Source: Micromonospora coxensis (lineage in GTDB: Bacteria > Actinomycetota > Actinomycetes > Mycobacteriales > Micromonosporaceae). From it: DNA of 64,000 bases. Shown here piece after piece: positions 15,683 through 27,558 of the stretch. The stretch covers positions 2,356,001 through 2,420,000 of the forward strand of contig NZ_LT607753.1 in NCBI RefSeq assembly GCF_900090295.1. The letters run 5' to 3'. The notes under the pieces are model-generated. The model did no database searches, had not been told where the DNA came from, and saw only the letters and a list, made by a program, of their open reading frames with translations. Within the stretch, counting starts at the first letter, position 1; each line of letters begins with the position of its first letter. The position numbers and the translations under genes were made by a program.

Positions 15683-16831
15683 TCACTTGTTCCGGTTGCG
15701 GAACTCCGGGTGCTCCAGCAGGAAGGCGTCGAGCTGCTCGTTCTTGAGGGCGGTGAAGAAGTCCTCGGCGACGGGCAGCAGCCGCTCCCCCCGGTACGCC
15801 GAGCCGGTGCCGATCCCCTCCCCCGGCAGCTTGATCAGCTCGACGTTCTCCGCCCGGACGCCCTTGAGGGCGAGGGCGAAGTCGACGACGCTGTTGCCCC
15901 GGCCGTTGAAGGTCAGCGACTGCCCGGCGGCCCGGACCACCCGGTCCAGCTTGATCGGGTTGGTCACCACGTCGGCGCTGAACGCCTGCTTGACCATCGC
16001 CTTGACGAACTGCTGCTGGTGGCGCTGGCGGCCGTAGTCGCCGTCCGGGACGCCGTTCTTCGGATAGCGCTGCCGCACGTAGTCCAGCGCCTGCCAGCCG
16101 TTCAGGTGCTGGTTGCCCTTCTTGTACTCCGCCTGCGGGCCGATGTAGCCCTCGCCGTACGGGTTGCCCTTGCGGTGCTTGCCGTCCGGCTCGCGGTGCT
16201 CGGACTTCACGTCCCGCTCGATGTACATGTCGACGCCGCCCATCGCGTCGACGATCTTCTGGAAGCCGGTGAAGTTGATGATCGCGCCGGCGTCGAAGCG
16301 GTCGATCCCGGTGACCTGCTGGACGGTCTTGGCGAGCAGCTCGAAGCCCTGGGCGACGCTCGGGTTCTGCCCCTGCACGATGCTGCCGTGCGACATGGCC
16401 CCGTTGAGCTTGCCGCTGCCGCCGCCGTAGTTGGCCTTGTCGAACTTCGGGATGTCCACGTACAGGTCACGCGGCATGGAGAAGAGGTACGCCCGGTCCA
16501 TCGACTCCGGCACGTGCAGCACCATGATCGAGTCGGCCAGCGGCGGGGTCTCCGGCTTGCGCGGGTCGACCCCGACCAGCAGGATGTTCAACGGGCCCTT
16601 GATGTCGCTCTTGCGCTCCTGCGCCCCGGCCGCCTGGTCACCGAAGAGGTCGGCCTTGCCGACCGCGCCCTCGTAGCGGGCCAGCAGCGCCTCCGAGCCG
16701 ACCAGGACGGCGCCGCTGAGCAACATGAGCACGGCCCCGAAGACGGTGCACGCGCGGGCCCACCGCGGCACGCCCGCCCACACGGACGATTTGCCACCGC
16801 CCTTGCCGGCCTTACCCACGAGCATCTCCAT
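15683..16831 (-). CDS. LCP (LytR-CpsA-Psr) family cell-wall polymer transferase
   Basis: The product is 382 residues: a short cytoplasmic start, one membrane helix (about 27-47, VFGAVLMLLSGAVLVG), then an outside LCP domain. The family signature includes LNILLVGVDPR, ADSIMVLHV, and FSMPRDLYVDIP with its key Arg-Asp; FTGFQKIVDAMGGVDMYIE and ALDYVRQRY follow. LCP enzymes transfer lipid-linked glycopolymers (teichoic acid, arabinogalactan, capsule) onto peptidoglycan. The acceptor polymer here is unknown. The location is odd: between atpD and atpC, flanked by terminators on both sides. ATG 16831 has no clear ribosome site; the ATG two codons later is possible. Confidence 0.92.
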   Translation of the reverse strand: MEMLVGKAGKGGGKSSVWAGVPRWARACTVFGAVLMLLSGAVLVGSEALLARYEGAVGKADLFGDQAAGAQERKSDIKGPLNILLVGVDPRKPETPPLADSIMVLHVPESMDRAYLFSMPRDLYVDIPKFDKANYGGGSGKLNGAMSHGSIVQGQNPSVAQGFELLAKTVQQVTGIDRFDAGAIINFTGFQKIVDAMGGVDMYIERDVKSEHREPDGKHRKGNPYGEGYIGPQAEYKKGNQHLNGWQALDYVRQRYPKNGVPDGDYGRQRHQQQFVKAMVKQAFSADVVTNPIKLDRVVRAAGQSLTFNGRGNSVVDFALALKGVRAENVELIKLPGEGIGTGSAYRGERLLPVAEDFFTALKNEQLDAFLLEHPEFRNRNK

Positions 16832-16893
16832 TCGTCGTCACGCCCACGACTCAGGAGACGGGCGAACGATGGCGAAACGTTGCACGGGATCGA

Positions 16894-16909
16894 CGTCCAC
16901 TCGTGGACG
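16894..16909. promoter_or_regulatory. 16-bp dyad upstream of the LCP gene
   Basis: CGTCCAC and GTGGACG (16894-16900, 16903-16909) form a perfect 7-bp dyad with a two-base centre, about 63 bases upstream of the LCP start. It may be an operator; no regulator can be named. Confidence 0.35.
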
Positions 16910-16993
16910 CCGCGCTCGAAACGGTACCGCGCCGACGGGGGAATCGCTTACCCGGGAACCGGACGCCGGGCACGAACAGCGGTGGAAAGGCCG

Positions 16994-17025
16994 AAGGCCA
17001 CCCCGGCGGTCGCCGGGGTGGCCTT
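16994..17025 (-). terminator. Strong terminator hairpin after atpD
   Basis: A perfect 14-bp stem (16994-17007 with 17012-17025) with a 4-base loop starts 20 bases past the atpD stop. It should end the main atp transcript before the LCP and atpC genes. Confidence 0.85.
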
Positions 17026-17044
17026 CACGGATGTGGTGGAGGTC

Positions 17045-19413
<2,369 letters not shown>

Positions 19414-19422
19414 GAGTCAGCC

Positions 19423-21063
19423 CTACTGCTTCTCGGTGTCGTCGGCGTACCGGGTCACCGTCTCGCGGCTCTCCTCGCCCTCCAGCGGCTTGGCCGGGGC
19501 CTCGTTGATCCGCCGCTCGTCCTCCTTGCCCAGGAAGATCTGCTTGAACTCGGCGATGGCCGAGTCGAGCGAGCCGATGATGTCGTCGCCCCACTTGTTG
19601 TCGGCGATGGCCGCCAGGACGCCCTCGTGCTTGTGGCGCAGGTACTGGAGGAACTCCGACTCGAAGCGACGGATCTCGCCCACCGGGATGTCGTCCAGCT
19701 TGCCCTCGGTGCCGGCCCAGACCGAGACGACCTGCTCCTGCACCGGGTACGGCGAGTAGTTCGGCTGCTTGAGCAGCTCGACCAGGCGGGAGCCCCGCTC
19801 CAGCTGGGCCCGGGAGGCCCGGTCCAGGTCGGAGGCGAAGGCGGCGAACGCCTCCAGCTCGCGGTACTGGGCCAGGTTCAGCCGCAGCGAGCCGGCGACC
19901 TTCTTCATCGGCTTCACCTGCGCGGCGCCACCGACCCGGGAGACCGAGGTGCCGACGTTGATGGCCGGCCGGACGCCCTGGTTGAACAGGTCGGTCTCCA
20001 GGAAGATCTGGCCGTCGGTGATGGAGATGACGTTGGTCGGGATGAAGGCCGAGATGTCGTTGGCCTTCGTCTCGATGATCGGCAGACCGGTCATCGAGCC
20101 GCCACCCAGCTCGTCGGAGAGCTTGGCGCAGCGCTCCAGCAGGCGGGAGTGCAGGTAGAAGACGTCACCCGGGTACGCCTCACGGCCCGGCGGGCGACGC
20201 AGCAGCAGCGACACGGCGCGGTACGCCTCGGCCTGCTTGCTCAGGTCGTCGAAGACGATCAGGACGTGCTTGCCGCCGTACATCCAGTGCTGCCCGATGG
20301 ACGAGCCGGTGTACGGGGCGAGGTACTTGAAGCCGGCCGGGTCGGAGGCCGGGGAGGCGACGATGGTGGTGTACTCCATCGCGCCCGCCTCCTCCAGGAT
20401 GCCCTTGATCGAGGCGATCGTGGAGGCCTTCTGGCCGATGGCGACGTAGATGCAGCGGACCTGCTTCTTCGGGTCGCCGGAGCGCCAGTTGTCCCGCTGG
20501 TTGAGGATGGTGTCCAGGGCGACCGTGGTCTTGCCGGTCTTCCGGTCACCGATGATCAGCTGACGCTGGCCACGGCCGATCGGGGTCATGGCGTCGACGG
20601 CCTTGATGCCCGTCTGCAGCGGCTCCTCGACGGACTGCCGGGCCATCACGTTCGGGGCCTGGAGCTCCAGCTCGCGGAAGCCCTCGTTGGCGATGTCACC
20701 GAGCCCGTCGATCGGCTGGCCGAGCGCGTTGACCACGCGGCCGAGGAAGGCGTCGCCGACCGGCACGGAGAGCACCCGGCCGGTGCGCTTGACGCGCTGC
20801 CCCTCCTCCAGCTTGGCGGAGTCACCGAGAACGACGACACCGATCTCCCGGACGTCGAGGTTCAACGCCACGCCGAGCGTGCCGTCCTCGAACTCCAGGA
20901 GCTCGTTGGTCATGGTCGAGGGCAGGCCCTCGACGTGGGCGATGCCGTCGCCGGTGTCGGCGACGGTGCCGACCTCCTCGCGGGAGACGTCGGACGAGTA
21001 GGAGGAGACGTAGCGCTCCAGGGCGCCGCGGATCTCCTCCGTCGAGATGGTCAGCTCGGCCAT
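19423..21063 (-). CDS. atpA: ATP synthase F1 alpha subunit
   Basis: The product is 546 residues. Alpha holds the non-catalytic nucleotide sites. Walker A is [13 protein letters not shown], with the arginine-finger region [10 protein letters not shown] late in the core. The C-terminus extends about 30 residues beyond the E. coli protein ([20 protein letters not shown]), as in other actinobacteria, where such an extension suppresses hydrolysis; the functional parallel is inference. ATG 21063 has a weak upstream site. It sits in the operon between atpH and atpG. Confidence 0.98.
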   Translation of the reverse strand: MAELTISTEEIRGALERYVSSYSSDVSREEVGTVADTGDGIAHVEGLPSTMTNELLEFEDGTLGVALNLDVREIGVVVLGDSAKLEEGQRVKRTGRVLSVPVGDAFLGRVVNALGQPIDGLGDIANEGFRELELQAPNVMARQSVEEPLQTGIKAVDAMTPIGRGQRQLIIGDRKTGKTTVALDTILNQRDNWRSGDPKKQVRCIYVAIGQKASTIASIKGILEEAGAMEYTTIVASPASDPAGFKYLAPYTGSSIGQHWMYGGKHVLIVFDDLSKQAEAYRAVSLLLRRPPGREAYPGDVFYLHSRLLERCAKLSDELGGGSMTGLPIIETKANDISAFIPTNVISITDGQIFLETDLFNQGVRPAINVGTSVSRVGGAAQVKPMKKVAGSLRLNLAQYRELEAFAAFASDLDRASRAQLERGSRLVELLKQPNYSPYPVQEQVVSVWAGTEGKLDDIPVGEIRRFESEFLQYLRHKHEGVLAAIADNKWGDDIIGSLDSAIAEFKQIFLGKEDERRINEAPAKPLEGEESRETVTRYADDTEKQ

Positions 21064-21150
21064 CCTCTGCTTCCTTAAGTATCAGGGGCCCGGGATACCT
21101 AGTACCGACCGGTCCGAATGGCGTCGATCAAAGGGCTGCGAGGACGCTGG

Positions 21151-21972
21151 TCAGCGCTTCGCGAGCGCGTTGCGGGTCTCGTTGAGGCGGCGCAGAACGG
21201 TGCCGTCGTACAGGTCGGAGCCGACCCGCACGCTCACCCCACCGAGCACCTCCGGGTCCACCGTCTGCTTGACGGAAACCTCTCGACCGTACATCGCGGA
21301 GAGGCGGGCACCGAGGCGTCGCTCCTCCTCGTCACTCAGCGGGGCGGCCACGGTCACGTACGCGACCTGCCGGTCCCGCCGGTCGGCGGCCAGCTCGACC
21401 AGCCGGGTGAGCGCCCCGCTGAAGGAGCGTCCCCCGAACCCGCCGAGGGCGACCCCGACGAGGTAGCCGGTCACCGGGCGGGCCTTGCCGGCGAGCAGCT
21501 GGTCCACCAGGGTGGCCCGCCGCTCGGCCGGGACCATCGGGTCGGAGAGCGCGTTGGACAGCTCCGGCGAGCCGGAGACGACCTGCCCGAAGCGGAACAG
21601 CTCGTCCTCGACCTCGCCCAGCTCGCCGGCGGAGTCGGCGCTGGCCAGCAGCGCCTCGACGCCGAGCCGCTCGGTGCCGTCGAGCAGCTCCGAGGGCACC
21701 GACCAACGGCCGGAGACCAGCGTGACGAGCAGGTCGAGCGCGTCCGCGCCGATCCGGCCGCGCAGCATCTCACCGAGCAGACCGGAGCGGTCCGCGCCGG
21801 AGCGCGCCGGGTCCGACAGCGCCCGACGCAACCGCGGCTCGCGCCGCAGCAGCGCGGCGACGGAGAGGATGTCGTCGGCGGTGGTGGCCACCGCCGACGG
21901 CTCCGCGCCGCGGACGTACGCGTCGAGGCGCTCGGCCGCGACCTTGTACGACTCCCGGCTGGCGGCCTGCAT
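21151..21972 (-). CDS. atpH: ATP synthase delta subunit
   Basis: The product is 273 residues, the usual length in actinobacteria, longer than the 177 of E. coli. The conserved C-terminal region reads VTVAAPLSDEEERRLGARLS and later DPEVLGGVSVRVGSDLYDG. Delta joins the peripheral stalk to the top of F1. Its ATG overlaps the atpF stop by one base, which couples their translation. Confidence 0.95.
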   Translation of the reverse strand: MQAASRESYKVAAERLDAYVRGAEPSAVATTADDILSVAALLRREPRLRRALSDPARSGADRSGLLGEMLRGRIGADALDLLVTLVSGRWSVPSELLDGTERLGVEALLASADSAGELGEVEDELFRFGQVVSGSPELSNALSDPMVPAERRATLVDQLLAGKARPVTGYLVGVALGGFGGRSFSGALTRLVELAADRRDRQVAYVTVAAPLSDEEERRLGARLSAMYGREVSVKQTVDPEVLGGVSVRVGSDLYDGTVLRRLNETRNALAKR

Positions 21973-22511
21973 CAGCGGGCCCCCGTGCTCTCGAGACCGC
22001 TCAGGAACCGGTCCACGGTGCCCTTGCGACGCGCCTCGTCGGCGAGCGACTCACCGACGATCTTGCTGGCCAGGTCCACCGCGATGGTGCCGACCTCCGT
22101 GCGCAGCTCGCGCACGATGGTGGCCCGCTCGGCGGCGAGCTGCTCCTTGCCGGCCGCGATGATCCGGTCGGACTCCTCCCGCGCCTTGGCGAGGATGTCC
22201 TGCCGGATGCCCTCCGCGTCGGCCCGGGCGTCGTCCCGGATCTTGGCGGCGTCGGTCCGCGCCTCGGCGAGCTGTGCCCGGTACTGCTCGAGGAGCTGGT
22301 TGGCCTCGGCCTGGGCGGCCTCGGCACGCTTGATGCCACCCTCGATCGCGTCGACCCGAGCCTGGAACGTCTGCTCCATGCGCGGGAAGACGAACTTCAT
22401 CAGCACGATGCAGAGCAGGATGAAGGCGATACCACCGACCACGATCTCCTGCCAGATCGGCACGATCGGGTTGTGGGTCGACTCACCACCCTCTGCGGCG
22501 AGGAAGAACAT
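21972..22511 (-). CDS. atpF: ATP synthase Fo b subunit
   Basis: The product is 179 residues: an N-terminal membrane helix (IWQEIVVGGIAFILLCIVLM) followed by a long Ala/Glu/Arg-rich coiled coil (VDAIEGGIKRAEAAQAEANQ and onward). It forms the peripheral stalk that holds F1 against rotation. It lies between atpE and atpH in the standard order. Confidence 0.95.
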   Translation of the reverse strand: MFFLAAEGGESTHNPIVPIWQEIVVGGIAFILLCIVLMKFVFPRMEQTFQARVDAIEGGIKRAEAAQAEANQLLEQYRAQLAEARTDAAKIRDDARADAEGIRQDILAKAREESDRIIAAGKEQLAAERATIVRELRTEVGTIAVDLASKIVGESLADEARRKGTVDRFLSGLESTGAR

Positions 22512-22538
22512 GGAAGACCTCCCGGTCGAGGGGCCGAA

Positions 22539-22805
<267 letters not shown>

Positions 22806-22873
22806 TCACGCGGGACGACAACTGTTGGTACTGAGGTGGACCAGTGTTCGCTCGCGAGCACCCGCCCGGTGGA

Positions 22874-23671
22874 TCAGTGCTCGTCGGCGAGCGCGCCCTG
22901 CACGTAGCTGGCGGTCAGCACCGTGAAGACGTACGCCTGCAGGACGATCACCAGGAACTCGAGGAAGGTCAGGGCGACGGTCATCGCCCAGGACAGCACC
23001 GAGACGGGCGCCAGCCAGACGTTGGCGTTGAGCATCGCGAAGCCGCCGAGCGTGAAGACCAGCAGGAGCATGTGGCCGGCGAACATGTTCGCGAAGAGAC
23101 GCACGGCCAGCGAGAACGGCCGGACGAGGAAGGTCGAGAAGAACTCGATCGGGATCAGCAGCGGCAGGATGTACCAGGGCGCCGGCGGGATCAGGGAGTT
23201 CTTGAAGAACTTGCCGAAGCCGTGGTGCCGGATGCCGACCCAGATGAACATCACGTAGCTGATCACGGCGAGGAAGGCCGGGAAGGCGATGTGCGAGTTC
23301 GGCGAGATCTGGAACAGCGGCACGATCGCGAAGAAGTTGGTCAGCAGGATGAAGCAGAACAGCGTGGTGAAGTACGGCGCGAACCGCACACCCGCGTGCC
23401 CGATCATGTCGACCGCGATGTTGTTGCGCACGAAGCCGTAGATCGACTCGGCGAGCCACTGCTTCTTGGTCGGGACCAGCTGCGGCTTGCGGTAGCTGGC
23501 CAGGAAGAAGACGATCAGGACGCCCACCGCGATCCAGACCATGGCGGTGATCTTGGTGAACCAGTACGAGTTCTCCGCACCCCAGGGCAGGATGCTGGGC
23601 AGGTAGAAGTCCTCCACGCTGGGTGGGAATGCCGCCTGGCCCGCTGCCAGGACGTTCGCCTGTCCGAACAC
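22874..23671 (-). CDS. atpB: ATP synthase Fo a subunit
   Basis: The product is 265 residues from GTG 23671, preceded by AGGAAGG; the further upstream frame reads His/Arg-rich and is rejected. It has five or six membrane helices. The essential Arg lies in SLAVRLFANMFAGHMLLL, and the C-terminal helix FLEFLVIVLQAYVFTVLTA is typical. The a subunit provides the proton half-channels next to the c-ring. It follows a small AtpI-like gene after 11 bases. Confidence 0.97.
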   Translation of the reverse strand: MFGQANVLAAGQAAFPPSVEDFYLPSILPWGAENSYWFTKITAMVWIAVGVLIVFFLASYRKPQLVPTKKQWLAESIYGFVRNNIAVDMIGHAGVRFAPYFTTLFCFILLTNFFAIVPLFQISPNSHIAFPAFLAVISYVMFIWVGIRHHGFGKFFKNSLIPPAPWYILPLLIPIEFFSTFLVRPFSLAVRLFANMFAGHMLLLVFTLGGFAMLNANVWLAPVSVLSWAMTVALTFLEFLVIVLQAYVFTVLTASYVQGALADEH

Positions 23672-23682
23672 CGCGTCCCTTC

Positions 23683-23919
23683 CTAAGTAGGCGTGCCGAG
23701 TCGGCGGACGACCAGGATGATCCCCCCGGCCATGCCGAGCACGACGCCGATCCCGGTGGCGATGCCCCCGGTGTCGAGCCACTGGTCGACCAGCCAGCCG
23801 ATGAAACCCCAGACGAGCATGCCCCCGATGAGGTACGAGAGCGCGGTCCAACCCTGGCCGGCTCCGGGCGGAACGTCGTCCGGGCCGCCGGTGGGTCGGG
23901 GGTTTTGGTCACCAGCCAT
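23683..23919 (-). CDS. Small AtpI/AtpZ-like membrane protein
   Basis: The product is 78 residues from ATG 23919. A Pro/Gly-rich start is followed by two membrane helices (LSYLIGGMLVWGFIGWLVDQ and ATGIGVVLGMAGGIILVV). The position directly before atpB and the two-helix pattern match AtpZ/AtpI-type assembly factors for the c-ring. TATCGT ends 10 bases before the ATG, so the transcript may begin almost at the start codon. Confidence 0.7.
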   Translation of the reverse strand: MAGDQNPRPTGGPDDVPPGAGQGWTALSYLIGGMLVWGFIGWLVDQWLDTGGIATGIGVVLGMAGGIILVVRRLGTPT

Positions 23920-23966
23920 GACGGGGCGAACGATATCAGCCGGGGAGACGAGGCTGTGCCTCACCC

Positions 23967-23990
23967 CCCGCACAACCGTCGTTGTGTGGG
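23967..23990. other. Hairpin upstream of the atp operon
   Basis: CACAAC-CGTC-GTTGTG (23971-23986), extended by a GC-rich base to about 10 bp with one G-T pair, lies between the candidate upstream promoter and the first atp gene. It may affect the leader RNA or end transcription from the upstream glyA operon. Confidence 0.4.
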
Positions 23991-24018
23991 CGCATGGCGG
24001 GTCACGTCGTCTGGGGGC

Positions 24019-24024
24019 ACGCTA
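24019..24024 (-). promoter_or_regulatory. Candidate atp operon -10 (TAGCGT)
   Basis: TAGCGT on the minus strand lies 100 bases upstream of the first small atp gene. A second candidate, TATCGT (23930-23935), lies only 10 bases before the start. Neither has a convincing -35. Confidence 0.35.
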
Positions 24025-24093
24025 CTCCCCTTCCGCCACCCAGAAAACGACCGAACGCCGACAGTGCGGTGCGCCGTCCGACAGGTGGGACGC

Positions 24094-24525
24094 TCAGCGG
24101 GCCGAGTCGCGGGAATGCACCCTGGTCAGCCACCAGATGTGCACCCCGGTCCAGACCACCACGCCGGCGGCGATGCCGACACAGAGCGGAATCAAACCGT
24201 CCCAGCCGGTCGAGGCCACCGCCACCATCACCACGCCGAGGAGGGTGAACTTCGCCGCGTACAGGCCGAGTCCGAAGGGGAGCACCAGCTGCGGGTTGAT
24301 CGCGTCGGCCCAGGCCAGCACCACTGTGGTCAGGGTGTAGCTGACCACGGTCACCGCCACCCCGGCCGCCGCACCGAGCGCCGCGTCGGCGCCGCCGGTC
24401 AGCCCGCCGACGAGGCCGGCCACCCCGCCCAGCACCGCCGAGGCCAGCAGCAGCACCGGCAGGTGCCGCAACCGCCAGCGCCGGTCGTCGCCCGTCCGCA
24501 CCGCGCGCACCCCGGGCTCAGCCAC
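24094..24525 (-). CDS. AtpI-like membrane protein
   Basis: The product is 143 residues from GTG 24525, overlapping the glyA end by 8 bases; an upstream start is possible but reads Pro/Ser-rich. About four membrane helices are visible ([75 protein letters not shown]). Position and pattern match the Rv1303/AtpI type of protein upstream of actinobacterial atp operons. Its role in ATP synthase assembly is inferred from relatives. Confidence 0.7.
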   Translation of the reverse strand: MAEPGVRAVRTGDDRRWRLRHLPVLLLASAVLGGVAGLVGGLTGGADAALGAAAGVAVTVVSYTLTTVVLAWADAINPQLVLPFGLGLYAAKFTLLGVVMVAVASTGWDGLIPLCVGIAAGVVVWTGVHIWWLTRVHSRDSAR

Positions 24526-25807
24526 GGGGGTACGCCGGGAAGGCGGCGACCAGCTCGGCGACCTCGCCGGCGATCCCGGCGAGCGTGTCGGCGCCACCGG
24601 GGGCCGACGGGTCGGTGCGGACCGCGCGGGCGATCAGCGCGGCGACCTGCCGCATCTGCCCCTCCCGCATGCCCTGGGTGGTGACGCTCGGGGTGCCGAC
24701 CCGGATGCCGGAGGCGACCATCGGCTTCTGCGGGTCGTACGGGATGGCGTTCTTGTTCAGGGTGATGGTCGCGGCGTCGCAGCGGGCCTCGGCCTCGGCC
24801 CCGGTCACCCCGGTCTCGCGCAGGTCGACCAGGGCCAGGTGGGTGTCGGTGCCGCCGGAGACCGGCCGCATCCCCTCGGCGGCCAGCCCGGCGGCCAACG
24901 CCTGCGCGTTGGTGACCACCTGGGCGGCGTACGCCCGGAACTCCGGCTGCGCCGCCTCGCGCAGCGCGACGGCCTTGGCCGCGACGGCGTGCATCAGCGG
25001 GCCGCCCTGGGTGAACGGGAAGACCGCCTTGTCGATCCGCTGGGCCAGCGACTCCCGGCAGAGGATCATGCCGCCGCGCGGGCCGCGCAGCACCTTGTGG
25101 GTGGTGAAGCAGACCACGTCGGCGTGCGGCACCGGCGACGGGATCGCCTTCCCGGCGACCAGGCCGATGAAGTGCGCGGCGTCCACCATCAGGTACGCCC
25201 CGACCTCGTCGGCGATTTCCCGGAACCGGGCGAAGTCGATCAGGCGGGGGTACGCGGTGGCCCCGCAGATGATCATCTTGGGCCGGTGTTCCCGCGCGAG
25301 GTCGCGCACCTCGTCGTAGTCGATCAGCTCGGTGTCCGGTCGGACGGTGTAGCCGACGGTGTGGAACCACTTGCCGGAGAAGTTCACCCGGCTGCCGTGG
25401 GTGAGGTGCCCGCCGTGCGGCAGGTCCATCGCCAGCACGGTGTCCCCCGGCTGCACCAGGGCGGCGTACGCGGCCAGGTTGGCGCTGGCCCCGGAGTGCG
25501 GCTGGAGGTTGGCGTGCTCGGCCCCGAAGAGCTCCTTCGCCCGGGCGATGCCGATCTCCTCGGCCCGGTCCACCTCGGCGCAGCCGCCGTAGTACCGCCG
25601 GCCCGGATAGCCCTCGGCGTACTTGTTGGTGAGGGTGGAGCCGAGCGCCGCGAGCACCGCCGGGGAGGTGAGGTTCTCGCTGGCGATCAGTTGCAGGCCG
25701 CCGCGCAGCCGGTCCAGTTCGCCGAGCACCACCCCGGCGATCTCCGGGTCGACGGTGCTGAGCTGCTGGAAGTCCGGCCCCCAGAAGGTGTCCCTCGCGT
25801 TCTCCAC
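24518..25807 (-). CDS. glyA: Serine hydroxymethyltransferase family enzyme (divergent)
   Basis: The product is 429 residues from GTG 25807 ([10 protein letters not shown]), with TAGACT 8 bases upstream. SHMT converts serine and tetrahydrofolate to glycine and methylene-tetrahydrofolate using PLP. Core motifs are present: [35 protein letters not shown], and PLP-lysine Lys238 in [12 protein letters not shown]. Several usually invariant spots differ: MAHFAGLVA reads AAHFIGLVA, the TTTTHKT stretch reads CFTTHKV, and GHLTHG is followed by [13 protein letters not shown] substrate-shifted paralog, for example one using alpha-methylserine, is possible. Its location upstream of the atp genes is, from memory, also seen in Streptomyces. 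Confidence 0.88.
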   Translation of the reverse strand: MENARDTFWGPDFQQLSTVDPEIAGVVLGELDRLRGGLQLIASENLTSPAVLAALGSTLTNKYAEGYPGRRYYGGCAEVDRAEEIGIARAKELFGAEHANLQPHSGASANLAAYAALVQPGDTVLAMDLPHGGHLTHGSRVNFSGKWFHTVGYTVRPDTELIDYDEVRDLAREHRPKMIICGATAYPRLIDFARFREIADEVGAYLMVDAAHFIGLVAGKAIPSPVPHADVVCFTTHKVLRGPRGGMILCRESLAQRIDKAVFPFTQGGPLMHAVAAKAVALREAAQPEFRAYAAQVVTNAQALAAGLAAEGMRPVSGGTDTHLALVDLRETGVTGAEAEARCDAATITLNKNAIPYDPQKPMVASGIRVGTPSVTTQGMREGQMRQVAALIARAVRTDPSAPGGADTLAGIAGEVAELVAAFPAYPRG

Positions 25808-25815
25808 AGCGAAGG

Positions 25816-25835
25816 AGTCTATGGGGCCGCACACT
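25816..25835. promoter_or_regulatory. Back-to-back -10 elements of glyA and the SDR gene
   Basis: On the minus strand TAGACT (25816-25821) lies 8 bases before the glyA GTG. On the plus strand CACACT (25830-25835) lies 7 bases before GTG 25843. The two promoters are divergent and only 8 bases apart. Confidence 0.5.
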
Positions 25836-25842
25836 GGGAGCC

Positions 25843-27306
25843 GTGAGATGCCTCGTCACCGGAGCCACGGGTTACATCGGCGGACGGCTCGCGCCCCGAC
25901 TGCTCGCCGAGGGCCACGAGGTGCGCTGCCTGGCCCGCAAGGCCGGCCGGATGCGGGACGTGCCGTGGGCGGCGCGCGCCGAGATCGCCGAGGGCGACCT
26001 GCGGAAACCGGAGACCCTGCCGGCCGCCTTCGCCGGCGTGGACGTCGCGTACTACCTGGTGCACTCGCTCGGGCAGGCCGGATTCGAGGCCGCCGACCGG
26101 GAGGCCGCGACCCACTTCGCCGAGGCCGCCGCCGCAGCCGGCGTACGCCGGATCGTCTACCTGGGCGGGCCGGAGCCGAAGGAGGACGGCGAGCTGCCCT
26201 CACCGCACCTGCGCTCCCGCGCCGAGGTCGGCCGGATCCTGCTCGCCAGCGGCGTGCCGACGGTGGTGCTGCGGGCCGCGGTCATCATCGGCTCGGGCTC
26301 GGCGTCGTTCGAGATGCTGCGCTACCTGACCGAGCGGCTGCCGGCCATGGTCACCCCGCGCTGGGTGCGCAACCGGATCCAGCCGATCGCGGTCCGCGAC
26401 GTGCTGCGCTACCTGGTCGCCTGCGCCACCCTGCCGCCCGAGGTCGACCGGGCCTTCGACATCGGCGGCCCGGACGTGCTCACCTTCCAGGAGATGATGC
26501 AGCGCTACGCCCGGGTCGCCGGCCTGCGCCGCCGGATCATCCTGCCGGTGCGGCCGTTGACCCCGTCGCTCTCCTCGCACTGGGTCGGGCTGATCACGCC
26601 GGTGCCCAACAGCATCGCCCGACCGCTGGTGGAGAGCCTGATCCACGAGGCGGTGGCGGGCGAGCACGACATCGCCCGCTGGATCCCCGACCCGCCCGAC
26701 GGGCTGACCGACTTCGACCAGGCCGTCGCGCTGGCGCTGGCGAAGGTGCGCGACGCCGAGGTGGAGACCCGCTGGTCGACCGCGAGCGGGCCGGACGCGC
26801 CGGCCGAGCCGCTGCCCAGCGACCCGCAGTGGTCCGGGGGCACGGCCTACACCGACGTCCGGGAGCGGACGGTGGCCGCCCCGCGCGACGCGCTCTGGCG
26901 GGTCATCGAGGGGGTCGGCGGCGAGCACGGCTGGTACTCCTTCCCGCTCGCCTGGTCGGTGCGGGGCTGGCTGGACCGGCTGGTCGGCGGGGTGGGGCTG
27001 CGCCGGGGCCGGCGCGACCCGCACCGCCTCCAGGTCGGCGAGGCGCTGGACTTCTGGCGGGTCGAGGAGATCGTCCCGGGCGAGCTGCTGCGGCTGCGCG
27101 CCGAGATGCGCCTGCCGGGGCGGGCCTGGCTGGAGATGCGCGCCGAGCCCGCCGGTGACGGCCGCAGCCGCTACGTGCAGCGCGCCGTCTTCCTCCCCCG
27201 TGGCCTCGCCGGACACCTCTACTGGGGTGCGGTGGCCCCGTTCCACGCCGTCGTCTTCGGCGGCATGGCCCGCAACATCGCCCGAGGCGCCGCCCACTCG
27301 CGCTGA
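25843..27306 (+). CDS. NAD(P)-binding SDR fused to a DUF2867 domain
   Basis: The product is 487 residues with two parts. Residues 1-310 are an atypical short-chain dehydrogenase/NmrA-like Rossmann domain, with [17 protein letters not shown] and a [10 protein letters not shown] stretch. Residues from about 335 to the end are a DUF2867 domain of the START-like fold, with [35 protein letters not shown] and [17 protein letters not shown]. Proteins with this fusion are common in actinobacteria, but no reaction is established. A link of nucleotide cofactor to a lipid-like ligand is a guess from the folds. It is divergent from glyA and convergent with the PBP gene. Confidence 0.85.
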   Translation: MRCLVTGATGYIGGRLAPRLLAEGHEVRCLARKAGRMRDVPWAARAEIAEGDLRKPETLPAAFAGVDVAYYLVHSLGQAGFEAADREAATHFAEAAAAAGVRRIVYLGGPEPKEDGELPSPHLRSRAEVGRILLASGVPTVVLRAAVIIGSGSASFEMLRYLTERLPAMVTPRWVRNRIQPIAVRDVLRYLVACATLPPEVDRAFDIGGPDVLTFQEMMQRYARVAGLRRRIILPVRPLTPSLSSHWVGLITPVPNSIARPLVESLIHEAVAGEHDIARWIPDPPDGLTDFDQAVALALAKVRDAEVETRWSTASGPDAPAEPLPSDPQWSGGTAYTDVRERTVAAPRDALWRVIEGVGGEHGWYSFPLAWSVRGWLDRLVGGVGLRRGRRDPHRLQVGEALDFWRVEEIVPGELLRLRAEMRLPGRAWLEMRAEPAGDGRSRYVQRAVFLPRGLAGHLYWGAVAPFHAVVFGGMARNIARGAAHSR

Positions 27307-27360
27307 CCTCCGGCGCCCGCGCGTCCAGCGCGCAGGGGCGGCATGGGTGGACGGCGTGCT

Positions 27361-27556
27361 TGCGGCGTGCGTCGGCGGTGTGCGGCGAGCTTGCGGTGCG
27401 CGCCGGCGGCGTGCGGCCTGCCTGCGGCGCGCGTCAGCGACGTGCGGCGAGCTTGCGGCGTGCGGCGGCGGGCGTGCGGCCTGCCGGCGACGCGCGGCGG
27501 CGGGCGTGCGGCCTGCCTGCGACGCGCGGCGGCTGCGGTCGACCACGCGCGGCGGC
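27361..27556. repeat. Degenerate GC-rich direct repeats
   Basis: CGTGCGGCCTGCC occurs at 27410-27422, 27473-27485 and 27505-27517. TGCGGCGAGCTTGCGG occurs at 27381-27396 and again near 27443. The stretch is built from variants of TGCGGCGNGCG between two convergent genes and has no gene of its own. Confidence 0.7.
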
Positions 27557-27558
27557 GG

